From positions 186,001 through 250,000 of the forward strand of contig CAWKDG010000001.1 of the NCBI GenBank assembly GCA_963848355.1: a stretch of 64,000 nucleotides of DNA. Direction: 5' to 3'. Below, piece after piece: positions 43,738-51,526 of this stretch (positions are counted from its first letter, which is position 1; each line of letters begins with the position of its first letter). The position numbers and the translations under genes are program-made. The notes under the pieces were generated by a model. That model saw only the letters and a program-made list of their open reading frames with translations. It was not told the origin of the DNA and made no database searches. This DNA comes from CAWKDG01 sp963848355 (lineage in GTDB: Bacteria; Actinomycetota; Acidimicrobiia; Acidimicrobiales; UBA8190).

Positions 43738-44088
43738 TCCGAGCAAGAATACTGCGGCGACACCGCCGGAGCATCCGAGCGAGGATGGCGTCTACCGTCA
43801 CTGGCAACTTGTACATGGTTCGCAACGGTGATGCCGCGACATTTCGAGTCCATGGAGGTGGCGTCATAAACGACCGGCTGGTCGACAGATCGGCATCGCT
43901 CGGAAGGTAGCAGGCGCCATCGGGGACATACAGGGTCTAGGTCTCCGGATCGGCGCTTGCCGGATCGTCCGACGTCACGGAGTCAGGTCGGTCGGCTCCA
44001 AGCACCTAAAGTTCGTTGGCTTGCGGGCTTTGCTTTCAGGACCTTTGGCCCTACGGTGAGTCCCTGGGGCTGCCATACCATCCGATGA
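43738..44088 (+). other. Intergenic, no gene seen
   Basis: No frame here looks coding. It ends with the DosR-like box at 44039 ahead of the deacetylase gene. Confidence 0.5.
44039..44053 (+). promoter_or_regulatory. DosR/DevR-like box 2
   Basis: GGACCTTTGGCCCTA, 36-50 bases before the GTG start of the polysaccharide deacetylase at 44089. The best single match to the mycobacterial DosR-type motif in the window. Confidence 0.55.
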
Positions 44089-45588
44089 GTGACCAAGGGC
44101 CCGGGCGGTGTGACCAGGATCATCTGGACGGTTGGCGCTGTCGGCGCCTGCGTGATCGCGGTTGCTTTCGGGTTGTCGTCGGTCGTGTCGGCCCAAATCC
44201 CACAACCGGCTTTCTACACGTACCAAGCTCCGGGAGGCGCTGCCACCGCAGGAAGGAAGGTCATCGCCCTCACCTTCGACGACGGGCCGGGGCCCTATAC
44301 ACCGCAGGTCCTGTCCGTTCTCGAGCGCTACGACGTGCCGGCCACATTCTTCGAGATCGGCGAAAACATTGTCCAATACCCGCAGTACACACAGATGCTT
44401 GCCGCCGCCGGCTACCCGGTCGAGGACCATACCTGGACGCACCCCGACCTGACCACCATTCCGGCGTCGGAGTTCCCGTACGAGATCGACCAGACCCAGA
44501 ACGAGATCCGCACGCTCACGGGTCAGACCCCGACGTGCGTGCGACCACCCTACGATTCGTGGAACACGACCGTGCTCGACCAGATCGCTCAACGCGGGCT
44601 GACCACGATGAGCTACTCGATTGACCCGAGGGACTGGAGTCTTCCCGGCACACAGGCCATCGTCGACAGCGTGGTGGGCGCCGCCTTCCCAGGTGCCGTA
44701 GTCGACATGCACGACGGTGGAGGGCCTCGATATGAAACCGTCGACGCCCTACCGCAGATCATCAGCGATCTGGAGAACGAGGGTTACACCTTCGTGTCAA
44801 CCTGCGGGGGGATGTCCGGATCCGAGACGAGCACGGCGTTCAGCTTCGGGGAGGCCCCATCGCCTGGCCAGTCGATCACCTCCGATAAGGCGCTCGTCGG
44901 AGCGGCCCTCGATGCGCAGAGCAACGGCTACTGGATGACAGCTGCCGACGGGGGGGTGTTCAGCTTCGGAGACGCCGCCTTCTACGGATCGATGGGGGGC
45001 AAGGCCCTCGACGCCCCCGTGGTGGGCATGGCGGCCACCCCCAACGGCGGTGGCTACTGGTTGGTGGGCGCCGACGGGGGGGTGTTCAGCTTCGGAGACG
45101 CCGCCTTCTACGGATCGATGGGGGGCAAGGCCCTCGACGCCCCCGTGGTGGGCATGGCGGCCACCCCCAACGGCGGTGGCTACTGGTTGGTGGGCGCCGA
45201 CGGGGGGGTGTTCGGCTTCGGAGACGCCGCCTTCTACGGATCGATGGGGGGCAAGGCCCTCGACGCCCCCGTGGTGGGCATGGCGGCCACCCCCAACGGC
45301 GGTGGCTACTGGATGACGGCTGCCGACGGCGGGGTGTTCAGCTTCGGAGACGCCGCCTTCTACGGATCGATGGGGGGCAAGGCCCTCGACGCCCCCGTGG
45401 TGGGCATGGCGGCCACCCCCAACGGCGGTGGCTACTGGATGACAGCTGCCGACGGCGGGGTGTTCAGCTTCGGAGACGCCGCCTTCTACGGATCGATGGG
45501 GGGCAAGGTTTCGGAGGACCACTTCTTCGCCGTATGTGCCGGCGCCGGGGGTGAGGGCTACCTACTGTCCGGCGATCAACCCGGTTAG
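44089..45588 (+). CDS. Secreted polysaccharide deacetylase with five GYW repeats
   Basis: 499 residues from GTG 44089; signal helix at residues 8-32. The NodB domain (about 60-240) has all motifs: TFDDGPG (metal Asp), HTWTHPDL (metal His pair), RPPYDSWN, DPRDW and VVDMHDGGG. It removes acetyl groups from chitin-like glycans, peptidoglycan or capsule. Residues 280-489 are five tandem 42-residue units (GYWMTAADGGVFSFGDAAFY and so on), probably a blade-like wall or glycan-binding module; the last unit diverges in its second half. The repeats are common on Acidimicrobiia exported proteins. A DosR-like box sits just upstream. Confidence 0.9.
   Translation: MTKGPGGVTRIIWTVGAVGACVIAVAFGLSSVVSAQIPQPAFYTYQAPGGAATAGRKVIALTFDDGPGPYTPQVLSVLERYDVPATFFEIGENIVQYPQYTQMLAAAGYPVEDHTWTHPDLTTIPASEFPYEIDQTQNEIRTLTGQTPTCVRPPYDSWNTTVLDQIAQRGLTTMSYSIDPRDWSLPGTQAIVDSVVGAAFPGAVVDMHDGGGPRYETVDALPQIISDLENEGYTFVSTCGGMSGSETSTAFSFGEAPSPGQSITSDKALVGAALDAQSNGYWMTAADGGVFSFGDAAFYGSMGGKALDAPVVGMAATPNGGGYWLVGADGGVFSFGDAAFYGSMGGKALDAPVVGMAATPNGGGYWLVGADGGVFGFGDAAFYGSMGGKALDAPVVGMAATPNGGGYWMTAADGGVFSFGDAAFYGSMGGKALDAPVVGMAATPNGGGYWMTAADGGVFSFGDAAFYGSMGGKVSEDHFFAVCAGAGGEGYLLSGDQPG
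44926..45555 (+). repeat. Five tandem 126-bp coding repeats
   Basis: Units begin at 44926, 45052, 45178, 45304 and 45430. The first four differ at only a few bases (for example ATGACAGCT versus TTGGTGGGC after GYW), which points to recent expansion or gene conversion. Units encode 42 residues in the deacetylase C-terminus. Not a CRISPR: the units are contiguous and in frame. Confidence 0.93.
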
Positions 45589-45629
45589 TTCGGTCCCCGA
45601 CAGCAAAGCGTGTCCGTGGAGACCTACCC

Positions 45630-46199
45630 CTACCGACCTGTTTCGGACCGTTCAAGGTCATTGACCCGACTTTGAGTCAGGGTCCGAATCCGCAAGGGTA
45701 GGACAAACCACAAGAACCCCAACCACAGCACCACGCCCGCGGTGGCCGTCCATGCCATGGCGTGGCCGAACAGTACGTCGCTGACGAGCAGGACGGAGCC
45801 ACAGATAGCAAACCCGAGGAGCGTCACACCAGCCAGGGCCATCTTGCTCGCGATTTCAACTAGGACGTCTTTGAGCCCCCGACGAAATATAAGCCGATGC
45901 ATGGCGGTTGGTGCCATCAGGAGACCGCCAGCGGCCGCCGACAGTAACAATGAAGCGAAGTAGACGTCGCGCTCAAACGTCGTTACTCGTGTAAAACGTT
46001 GGGTGAAGGCCAAAGCCAGGAGGAAGCCGAAAAGGATCTGAACCCCCGCTTCGGCGACGCGCAACTCCTGCAAGATCTCGTTGTAATTCCGATCGAGACG
46101 TTTCGCCTCGCTTTCCTCACGGGTATAGGACCCACGACCCGTGTCATTGACCGGCAACGCGGCGTCCGTCTGTGACGAGTTCGCCGTCCGGGGTTTCAT
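45630..46199 (-). CDS. DUF6328-like membrane protein
   Basis: 189 residues. A polar N-terminus is followed by LDRNYNEILQELRVAEAGVQ and ILFGFLLALAFTQRF, the DUF6328 signature. Four transmembrane helices follow (about residues 50-70, 83-103, 125-150, 155-175). These proteins are common in actinobacteria and of unknown function. ATG 46199 overlaps the upstream stop as ATGA, so it is the last gene of a three-gene operon. Confidence 0.8.
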   Translation of the reverse strand: MKPRTANSSQTDAALPVNDTGRGSYTREESEAKRLDRNYNEILQELRVAEAGVQILFGFLLALAFTQRFTRVTTFERDVYFASLLLSAAAGGLLMAPTAMHRLIFRRGLKDVLVEIASKMALAGVTLLGFAICGSVLLVSDVLFGHAMAWTATAGVVLWLGFLWFVLPLRIRTLTQSRVNDLERSETGR

Positions 46200-47026
46200 C
46201 GAGCTGGACTGAGTAGGAACGTAAAGGGAGCAACGGGTGCCATCAAAGAATGAGTTTCGTATGCCGTCGAGACTTCGATACTCGTTCCGCCGGCCCCGAC
46301 TTGCATAGTTATGGTCCCCGACTCGGTGAATCGGTGAATCATCCCCGGCTCAATCACTTCGGCGAAGATGGGGGAACCTTGGCTGGGTGTGAGTTCGACC
46401 CACGATGGGCGGTTGGTGCTGACCGTTACGGAATACGACGACGCATTGACCGAGTAACTCGCCTGACCGGAAGTGGTCGAGACTTCCTTGAGCAGCGATA
46501 CTTGACCTTGGAGCCTCGGCAATGATCTCGATGGGCCCTGGCGCGACCCGCTGCTATGCCCGATAAGACCGACCTGGACCATGCCGAGGGCTGCTGAGGA
46601 AACTAGTAAAGCGGCGACCGCGAGCCACACCAATCGGCAGAGCCACCTCGGATTTTTCTCAGCTCGGATACTGCTGTCGACTGATGACGAGCAACCGGAA
46701 TCGGATTCGGAGCACCGAAAACGCTTGGGCGCAGCCGGCAGGGCCGTGTACTTCGGCACGACGGAGGTCGGAACGCCCGTGTCCCACGAGCAAAGGCGCT
46801 CTGCGGGAGCGAAGGTGGCGACCGCGCACGCCGCGACCTCGGCCGCACATTGAGGACCGACGAACTCCGATGAGCGCGGCGATTGCGACGGCAGAACTTG
46901 CCGTCCGGACGCATAGATCACCCCCGTTCGCGTTCCTGACCGGGAGGGAGGAGGGAATAGCCTGCCGTCGACGGTTCGCGTGTGTGACTCTGTCGTTTCG
47001 ACGGTTGGTGCATCGATCCCGCTCAT
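46196..47026 (-). CDS. Single-pass membrane protein with RodZ C-terminal-like (DUF4115) domain
   Basis: 276 residues. The cytoplasmic part (1-125) is low-complexity, Ser/Thr-rich and has several Cys. One helix lies at about 130-155 (LCRLVWLAVAALLVSSAALG), then an external domain: SYSVTVSTNRPSWVELTPSQ, VIEPGMIHRFTESGTITMQV. This is the DUF4115 pattern (SWxxV, xGxxxxF, lG) of RodZ, which links cell shape proteins to the wall. No HTH domain is visible at its N-terminus, so it is not a full RodZ. Both ends overlap neighbours by 4 bases. Middle gene of an operon whose promoter region holds a DosR-like box. Confidence 0.6.
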   Translation of the reverse strand: MSGIDAPTVETTESHTRTVDGRLFPPPSRSGTRTGVIYASGRQVLPSQSPRSSEFVGPQCAAEVAACAVATFAPAERLCSWDTGVPTSVVPKYTALPAAPKRFRCSESDSGCSSSVDSSIRAEKNPRWLCRLVWLAVAALLVSSAALGMVQVGLIGHSSGSRQGPSRSLPRLQGQVSLLKEVSTTSGQASYSVNASSYSVTVSTNRPSWVELTPSQGSPIFAEVIEPGMIHRFTESGTITMQVGAGGTSIEVSTAYETHSLMAPVAPFTFLLSPAR

Positions 47027-47446
47027 GATGAGGACTCGGGGTGGTGGCTGGCGGGGTGCGGATCGATCACTCCCAGCACGGTCGACACGAATGTGGCGGG
47101 ACGAACCGATGGCGCTCGTTGCCCGACGAGATTGAGCTCAAGGGGAATCAGCGTCGAACGCTGGAGTTCAGCCAACGAGCCCTCCTGGGACGTGCGACTC
47201 ATGAGCTCTTGGGCTAGGACGGCCAGGGCTTGGTGCCAAATGGAGTCGCCAGAAGACGAGGGGGGGGGAATTTCCGCTAGCAAGGGTAGCGATGTCGTCC
47301 TGGCTCCCATGAGCGAGCACGTTCAACCACGCCCAGTCCGGGACGCGGAGATTCTTGGTGTCCAAGTACTGCGCATATCGACCGGCCAAGAACGCCTCAC
47401 ACTCGACGACTAGAACGCTCTCGGTCCGCCTTCCACGACTCCACAT
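47023..47446 (-). CDS. Unknown protein, frame interrupted in a nine-G tract
   Basis: ATG 47446 follows a strong AGGAGG site. VLVVECEAFLAGRYAQYLDT, LRVPDWAWLNVLAHGSQDDI and IATLASGNS run to the G9 tract at 47260-47268 (C9 on this strand). Beyond it the next frame continues SSSGDSIWHQALAVLAQELM to a stop that overlaps the next ATG. With eight G the gene would be a single 140-residue frame; with nine, as here, it is broken. Not recognised; soluble. First gene of the operon. The tract may be a phase switch or a sequencing error. Confidence 0.6.
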
Positions 47447-47498
47447 GATTTTCCACCCTCCTTCTCTCGTCAGGTTGGGACCTCTGCTGTCGCTGGGC

Positions 47499-47514
47499 AA
47501 GAGCCGAAGGTCAC
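47499..47514 (-). promoter_or_regulatory. DosR/DevR-like box 3
   Basis: On the minus strand GTGACCTTCGGCTCTT, 53-68 bases before the ATG at 47446 of the three-gene operon. Confidence 0.5.
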
Positions 47515-47611
47515 AAGAGCGAAGAATCGTCGGGCATCGAGTCTCGTTCCAGGCTGACGGAACGAGCTTCTCGGCAGGAGGGATCGCCAAGGCGATCCAC
47601 GCACGGTTGTA

Positions 47612-47628
47612 GTGACCTTCGGCCCTAC
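47612..47628 (+). promoter_or_regulatory. DosR/DevR-like box 4
   Basis: GTGACCTTCGGCCCTAC. It lies 209-225 bases before the histidine kinase remnant at 47837, farther than the other boxes from their genes. Confidence 0.45.
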
Positions 47629-47836
47629 CAGACGGTGCCTCTCCCTGCGCATGGTAAAGAGGACCACTGAAGCGCGAATCCCCCCTCGGCGTTCAGTAGA
47701 GGGTTCCATGGCGGGTGGGTCATCCCCGCCGGAACCCGGTCGCTTCGGGGGCCGCTTCGGGGTAAGGTCGCCAGCGGGTTCATTCCTATTTGGCCTTCGC
47801 CCCAGACCCCGGCGACGCTGAAGAACGGACAGCGTC

Positions 47837-48969
47837 ATGCCCTATCGATCGGTCGAAGACCCCGTCCAACTGCGTCGTCTGCTGGAAGCCACACTCCAGC
47901 TGGAGGCAGACCGCGATCGACGAACGGACGGCCCTGGCCGAGTTCGTCACCGTGGGCCTCGCCCCTGAGCAGGAGGAGCGGATCGGACCCCGCCCCAAAG
48001 GACTCGGGGTGCTCGGGCTTCTCATCGCCGATCCCCACCCTTTGCGCTTGGCCGATATCGGCGCCCACCCCGAAAGCTTCGGCTTCCCGCCCAATCATCC
48101 TCCGATGACCTCGTTCCTGGGGGTGCCTGTCAAAGTCCGAGACGAGGTGTACGGCAACCTCTATCTGACCGACAAGGTGGGCTGGTCCGAGTTCACGGCT
48201 CAAGACGAGGCACTTGTCGGAGCGCTGGCCCTCGGAGCCGGCGTCGCCATCGAGAACACACGGCTCCATCAACTGGTGGAAAAGGTGGCCGTCTACGACG
48301 AACGGGATCGCATGGCCCGTGATCTGCATGACGATGTCATCCAGCGCCTCTTCGCCGCCGGGCTGTTGCTCCAGAGCATGGTCCCCGCGGCGGCGAAGGC
48401 CGGAATCGTCGACCCTTTCGAAGGCCTGATCGCCGATCTCGACGACGCCATCCGTCAGGTTCGGTCGACCATCTATGAGCTGGGATCGGTTGAGATCAAC
48501 CAAGGGGTCCCGGCTGCCGTCATCAACGCCGTGCGTCATCTCGCCCAGTGGTCGGCTTCACCGTCAGGGTGACCTTCGATGGGGCGTTGGTCGCCCTGAT
48601 TTCAGCCGAAGTGGCTGAGCATCTCCTGGCCGTCGTCCGAGAGGCGGTGACCAATATCGGTCGCCACGCCGAGGCCACGGAGGCCAGTGTGGCAGTAACG
48701 GTACTCGACGGTCTGTGTCGCCTACGGATCGCCGACAACGGCCCCGGCCCGAGGCTGGTGACGTGCGAGAAGGGGGCCTCGGCCTTGGCATCCTGAGACG
48801 ACGAGCAGAGAAGCTCCACGGATCTATTACTGCCGAGACCCCACAGACGGGTGGAACGTCCCTCATCTGGCAGGTCCCCATCCTGATTCGGCCGTGGGTA
48901 ACGGATCGATCGCGAGATGTGACTTTCGGCTCTACCGGGTGCGACGCCGGCGCAGAGATCATGACTTGA
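47837..48969 (+). pseudogene. DevS/DosT-like GAF sensor histidine kinase, broken in several places
   Basis: ATG 47837 (MPYRSVEDPVQLRRLLEATL) starts the family N-terminus, but about 25 codons of the first GAF strands are missing and the frame changes near 47915. There follow DERTALAEFVTVGL, PPNHPPMTSFLGVPV and GNLYLTDKVGWSEFTAQDEA (GAF). Then ERDRMARDLHDDVIQRLFAA, the HisKA_3 box with phospho-acceptor His, is intact. Near 48550 and 48770 one base each is missing; the HATPase parts (HLLAVVREAVTNIGRHAEAT, IADNGPGPRL, GLGLGILRRRAEKLHG) lie in other frames. In mycobacteria such kinases sense oxygen/redox and phosphorylate DosR. At least three defects make decay likely. Confidence 0.8.
48919..48936 (+). 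promoter_or_regulatory. DosR/DevR-like box 5
   Basis: GTGACTTTCGGCTCTACC inside the end of the kinase remnant, 62-79 bases before the ATG at 48998. Confidence 0.5.
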
Positions 48970-48997
48970 GGCCCACCGAGCGGGGAGGTGTCAGGCG

Positions 48998-49186
48998 ATG
49001 GTGGCTTACGAGACCATCGAACCTCACCTTGCTGACGCCGACACCCTGGTACTTGACGATGTTGCTCGCATCGCTCTCCGTCTGTGGTTTGAGGACGCCG
49101 CGGCCGAAGACGACGGCCAACAGTCGCTCACGTGCAGCCGCTGCCTCCCCGGAGAGGGCGCGCATGCACCGAAAGTGGTTGTCTGA
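48998..49186 (+). CDS. Small hypothetical protein (62 residues)
   Basis: ATG 48998 after a GGGGAGG site. MVAYETIEPHLADADTLVLD, ALRLWFEDAAAEDDG; acidic, no membrane segment, with one Cys pair (SLTCSRC). Stop at 49186 overlaps the next ATG. Not recognised. A DosR-like box precedes it, so it may head a small stress operon with the next two genes. Confidence 0.5.
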   Translation: MVAYETIEPHLADADTLVLDDVARIALRLWFEDAAAEDDGQQSLTCSRCLPGEGAHAPKVVV

Positions 49187-49350
49187 TGCGCACCGATCCA
49201 GCAACCTCGGGGGGTGCGTCATGGCTTGACACCCTTCTCTACGACAGCAGTTTGCCTATCGTCCACATCCTGCTTGCGAGCGTGGATCCAGCCATCTCCG
49301 ACTACCTACCGACCGAGGCCAATGAGCACGCCGCCGCCAACCATGGGTGA
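49186..49350 (+). CDS. Small hypothetical protein (54 residues)
   Basis: ATG 49186, whose first base is the last of the previous stop. MRTDPATSGGASWLDTLLYD, LPIVHILLASVDPAISDYLP. Mildly hydrophobic centre. Its 3' end overlaps the next gene by 29 bases. Not recognised. Confidence 0.4.
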   Translation: MRTDPATSGGASWLDTLLYDSSLPIVHILLASVDPAISDYLPTEANEHAAANHG

Positions 49351-49834
49351 TGCCACGAGAGCGGTCACGCAGGCGACACGCGTGGCCACGGCGTCGTTGG
49401 AAAAAGGGCGACGGTCAGTGCGAGTCTTAGCGATGCTCGTGAGCTCCGAGGAACTGCGGGTGGCCCTCCGCGGTTTGTCGGCCTGGTTCGAGCGAGTGTG
49501 CATCGATGGCGACTACGTAACCACCGCACCGGCCGAGGGGATCGATGCACTCCACCACATCACACAGCAGAGCCCAGATCTCTCCACCGGCCATGCGACT
49601 GTGGCCTGGTGGTCCGTGAGAGTGGCGGAAGACATTGTCAAATGTCGTCAATTGCTGCGTCCGAGCGACACCATCGACGATATCGATCTCGATGTTGCTT
49701 TCGCCCGACTCGAACTCGCACTTTACAGAGGAGAGCAAGTCCACCCCGAGATGATCGAAGATGACCGTCTTCAGTTACGCCCTACCACCACTCTCCGCAC
49801 ACGGCATGAAGAGAACCCCTGTCGTCGGTCGTAG
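49322..49834 (+). CDS. Hypothetical protein (170 residues)
   Basis: ATG 49322. Mostly helical: TRAVTQATRVATASLEKGRR, VLAMLVSSEELRVALRGLSA, WWSVRVAEDIVKCRQLLRPS. An acidic IDDIDLDVAFARLELALYRG segment follows. No signal or membrane helix. Third of three overlapping small genes downstream of a DosR-like box. Not assigned to a family. Confidence 0.5.
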   Translation: MSTPPPTMGDATRAVTQATRVATASLEKGRRSVRVLAMLVSSEELRVALRGLSAWFERVCIDGDYVTTAPAEGIDALHHITQQSPDLSTGHATVAWWSVRVAEDIVKCRQLLRPSDTIDDIDLDVAFARLELALYRGEQVHPEMIEDDRLQLRPTTTLRTRHEENPCRRS

Positions 49835-49950
49835 ACCGAGATGGGACTTGTCGCGGATGCAACGGTCTGCGGGATGTGGCCGGCGCAACGATCATCGATG
49901 GAAGCTCGCCTACGTCCACCGAGCTTTGACGTCTACAGAGAGGACCCACC

Positions 49951-50205
49951 ATGACGGCTGACGACAACACGTTTGCGGCTGACGCTGCTGAACAGGGCGA
50001 TCCGACAGAGAACGTCTCAGACGAGACAATTCTCGCATTACCTGACAGCCGTGACGAGGTACCGGTGGCCGACATGCTCGAACAATCGATTGCCGTCAGG
50101 GAAGTCCAGATACTCCGGCCAGCCGGGAGCCGGAAAGAAGCGTCTGAGGCCGATTGGATCGAGCAGTCCGTCGAAGTACCCGTCGACGAGGAAATGGATC
50201 GTTGA
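49951..50205 (+). CDS. Small acidic protein with duplicated Ala-Asp-x-(Leu/Ile)-Glu-Gln motif
   Basis: 84 residues from ATG 49951. Very acidic and without hydrophobic segments. VPVADMLEQSIAV and ASEADWIEQSVEVPVDEE form an internal near-repeat (xADxxEQ...), seen in a group of short actinobacterial proteins often near stress genes. Function unknown. Confidence 0.6.
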   Translation: MTADDNTFAADAAEQGDPTENVSDETILALPDSRDEVPVADMLEQSIAVREVQILRPAGSRKEASEADWIEQSVEVPVDEEMDR

Positions 50206-50599
50206 CAACTGGTTGCCTATGTCGAAGAGCATGGCCACGGGATCGCTAAACAAGCGCAAAGTTGTCGTCACCTCTCGACGGAGAGAGGTACCCGACAGGG
50301 CTGATTGTCGCGCTGTCTCGTCGCCCTGGACCAAGCGGAGGGGCCTGGCAGGATCGACCAAGGCGTAACGCAATCAGTGAGCCTGACATCTCTCGGAGTG
50401 GTCGGCCGATCCTTCAGGCGCAATAGCTTCTTCGAGCTGGACGTCCGCTCCGTCCGCTTCAAGAAGCGGCGTTCATGGTGACCGCGGTCGCCCAGAACGT
50501 GGCGCCCGGAGAATGGGACGTTCGGCTCTATCGCCACCGAACGCCCACGATTGATCATCGCGGTAAAGGCACTCAAGCAGAAAGCGCGAAGGAGAAATC
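50206..50599 (+). other. Intergenic, no gene seen
   Basis: Short frames here lack coding character. Contains the DosR-like box at 50515. Confidence 0.5.
50515..50530 (+). promoter_or_regulatory. DosR/DevR-like box 6
   Basis: GGGACGTTCGGCTCTA, 70-85 bases before the hsp20 start at 50600. In mycobacteria the homologous hspX gene is the classic DosR target. Confidence 0.55.
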
Positions 50600-51016
50600 A
50601 TGGCCTTATTGCATCGTGACAGTCATGTGGTGGAGTGGCCGCTGACCCCGTGGCGGCGCCTGTTCGACTTTGACGGGGACCAGGAGTGGCTCCGGATGGA
50701 GGAGTTCCACGACGGTGACACACTCGTGGTGCGGGCCGAACTGCCCGATATCGACCCCGAGAAGGACGTCGAGATCACCACGAATGACGGTGTCCTACGT
50801 ATCAGTGCCCATCGGGAGCAGAAGGCCGAGCACAAGGGCAAGAGGGGATACCGCTCCGAACTTCGCTATGGCGAGTTCGTGCGTGACATCGCCCTCCCCC
50901 AGGGGGCCGTGGCCGACGATGTCAAGGCTACCTACAGCGATGGAATGCTCGAGGTTCGGATCCCGTGCCCGGAGAAGGCGTCCAGCACCACCAAGGTGCC
51001 GATTACCAGGACCTGA
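50600..51016 (+). CDS. Small heat shock protein Hsp20/alpha-crystallin
   Basis: 138 residues from ATG 50600, with a GAAGGAG site. The alpha-crystallin domain (about 38-130) shows FHDGDTLVVRAELPDIDPEK, DGVLRISAHREQKAE and the closing DGMLEVRIPCP, equivalent to A/DGxLxxxxP. ATP-independent holdase that keeps unfolded proteins soluble in stress or dormancy. Followed by a strong hairpin and then a STAS gene. Close by sequence pattern to actinobacterial Hsp18/HspX types. Confidence 0.95.
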   Translation: MALLHRDSHVVEWPLTPWRRLFDFDGDQEWLRMEEFHDGDTLVVRAELPDIDPEKDVEITTNDGVLRISAHREQKAEHKGKRGYRSELRYGEFVRDIALPQGAVADDVKATYSDGMLEVRIPCPEKASSTTKVPITRT

Positions 51017-51023
51017 TCAGATC

Positions 51024-51060
51024 ACGTCATGCAGCGCACTGCCGGTGCGCTGCATGACGT
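51024..51060 (+). terminator. Perfect 16-bp inverted repeat between hsp20 and the STAS gene
   Basis: ACGTCATGCAGCGCAC and its exact reverse complement flank a 5-base loop (TGCCG). There is no following T-run, so it may be a factor-dependent terminator, an mRNA-stabilising hairpin or an operator. It ends just before the AGGAGG site of the next gene. Confidence 0.6.
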
Positions 51061-51072
51061 TCAGGAGGAGTC

Positions 51073-51513
51073 ATGGCGACAGATCTGAGAATCCGCTCGA
51101 CGCAGCAAACAAGCGAGGGCTCGGACCTCTCATCAGGGGCTCGGCCAGGTGCGCCGTGGATGGAGGATGTTTCCCTCCACTTTTTCGTCGATGCCGAGCA
51201 CAGCCCTGTCCTGATTCGCCTGACGGGCACCCTGAACCAGGACACCGCCGCCAACGTGGTTCCCGTCGTCGGGGAACTGATCGCCCAGGGGGATCGCGAC
51301 TTCGAACTTCAGACCCCTGGACTGTGTGTGCCCGATGGGGGCGGCACGAAGGCCCTGACCGGTATCCAACGTCTCGTGCGACGCTCGGGTGGACATGTCA
51401 CATGGGACACGGCAACGATGGACAGCCACGATCGTCACACTGATCGTCTCTCCGACGTTCCCGGGGAGAGCGGTACGCCGGGTCGGGGTTCGTGCTTCCC
51501 GACCTCGTCATGA
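51073..51513 (+). CDS. STAS-domain protein (anti-sigma factor antagonist-like)
   Basis: 146 residues from ATG 51073, AGGAGGAG site. SPVLIRLTGTLNQDTAANVV and PVVGELIAQGDRDFELQTPG resemble STAS strands and helices. The usual DSSG/DSAG loop is replaced by CVPDGGGTKAL and the phospho-acceptor Ser is not obvious. After VRRSGGHVTW the tail is low-complexity and could result from a frame change near 51410. May modulate a stress sigma factor, by inference only. 14 bases before the USP gene. Confidence 0.6.
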   Translation: MATDLRIRSTQQTSEGSDLSSGARPGAPWMEDVSLHFFVDAEHSPVLIRLTGTLNQDTAANVVPVVGELIAQGDRDFELQTPGLCVPDGGGTKALTGIQRLVRRSGGHVTWDTATMDSHDRHTDRLSDVPGESGTPGRGSCFPTSS

Positions 51514-51526
51514 CAGGAGGAGCACC

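Larger units (their letters stand above)
47447..47836 (+). other. Intergenic between divergent units, two DosR-like boxes
   Basis: No gene seen. Contains boxes at 47499-47514 (facing left) and 47612-47628 (facing right). Confidence 0.5.

Noticed and set aside
44926..45555. Regular repeats considered as a CRISPR array
   Set aside because: Units are contiguous without unique spacers, 126 bases long and in frame with a NodB protein.
47612..47821. 69-residue frame upstream of the kinase remnant
   Set aside because: No ribosome site, overlaps a likely regulatory box, and its composition is not protein-like.
48961..48975. GACTTGAGGCCCA near the 48998 gene as another box
   Set aside because: Spacing and right half differ from the six good copies; box 5 already serves this gene.
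49841..49857. GGGACTTGTCGCGG as a seventh DosR-like box
   Set aside because: Only the left half matches; the GGC(Y)CT half is absent.
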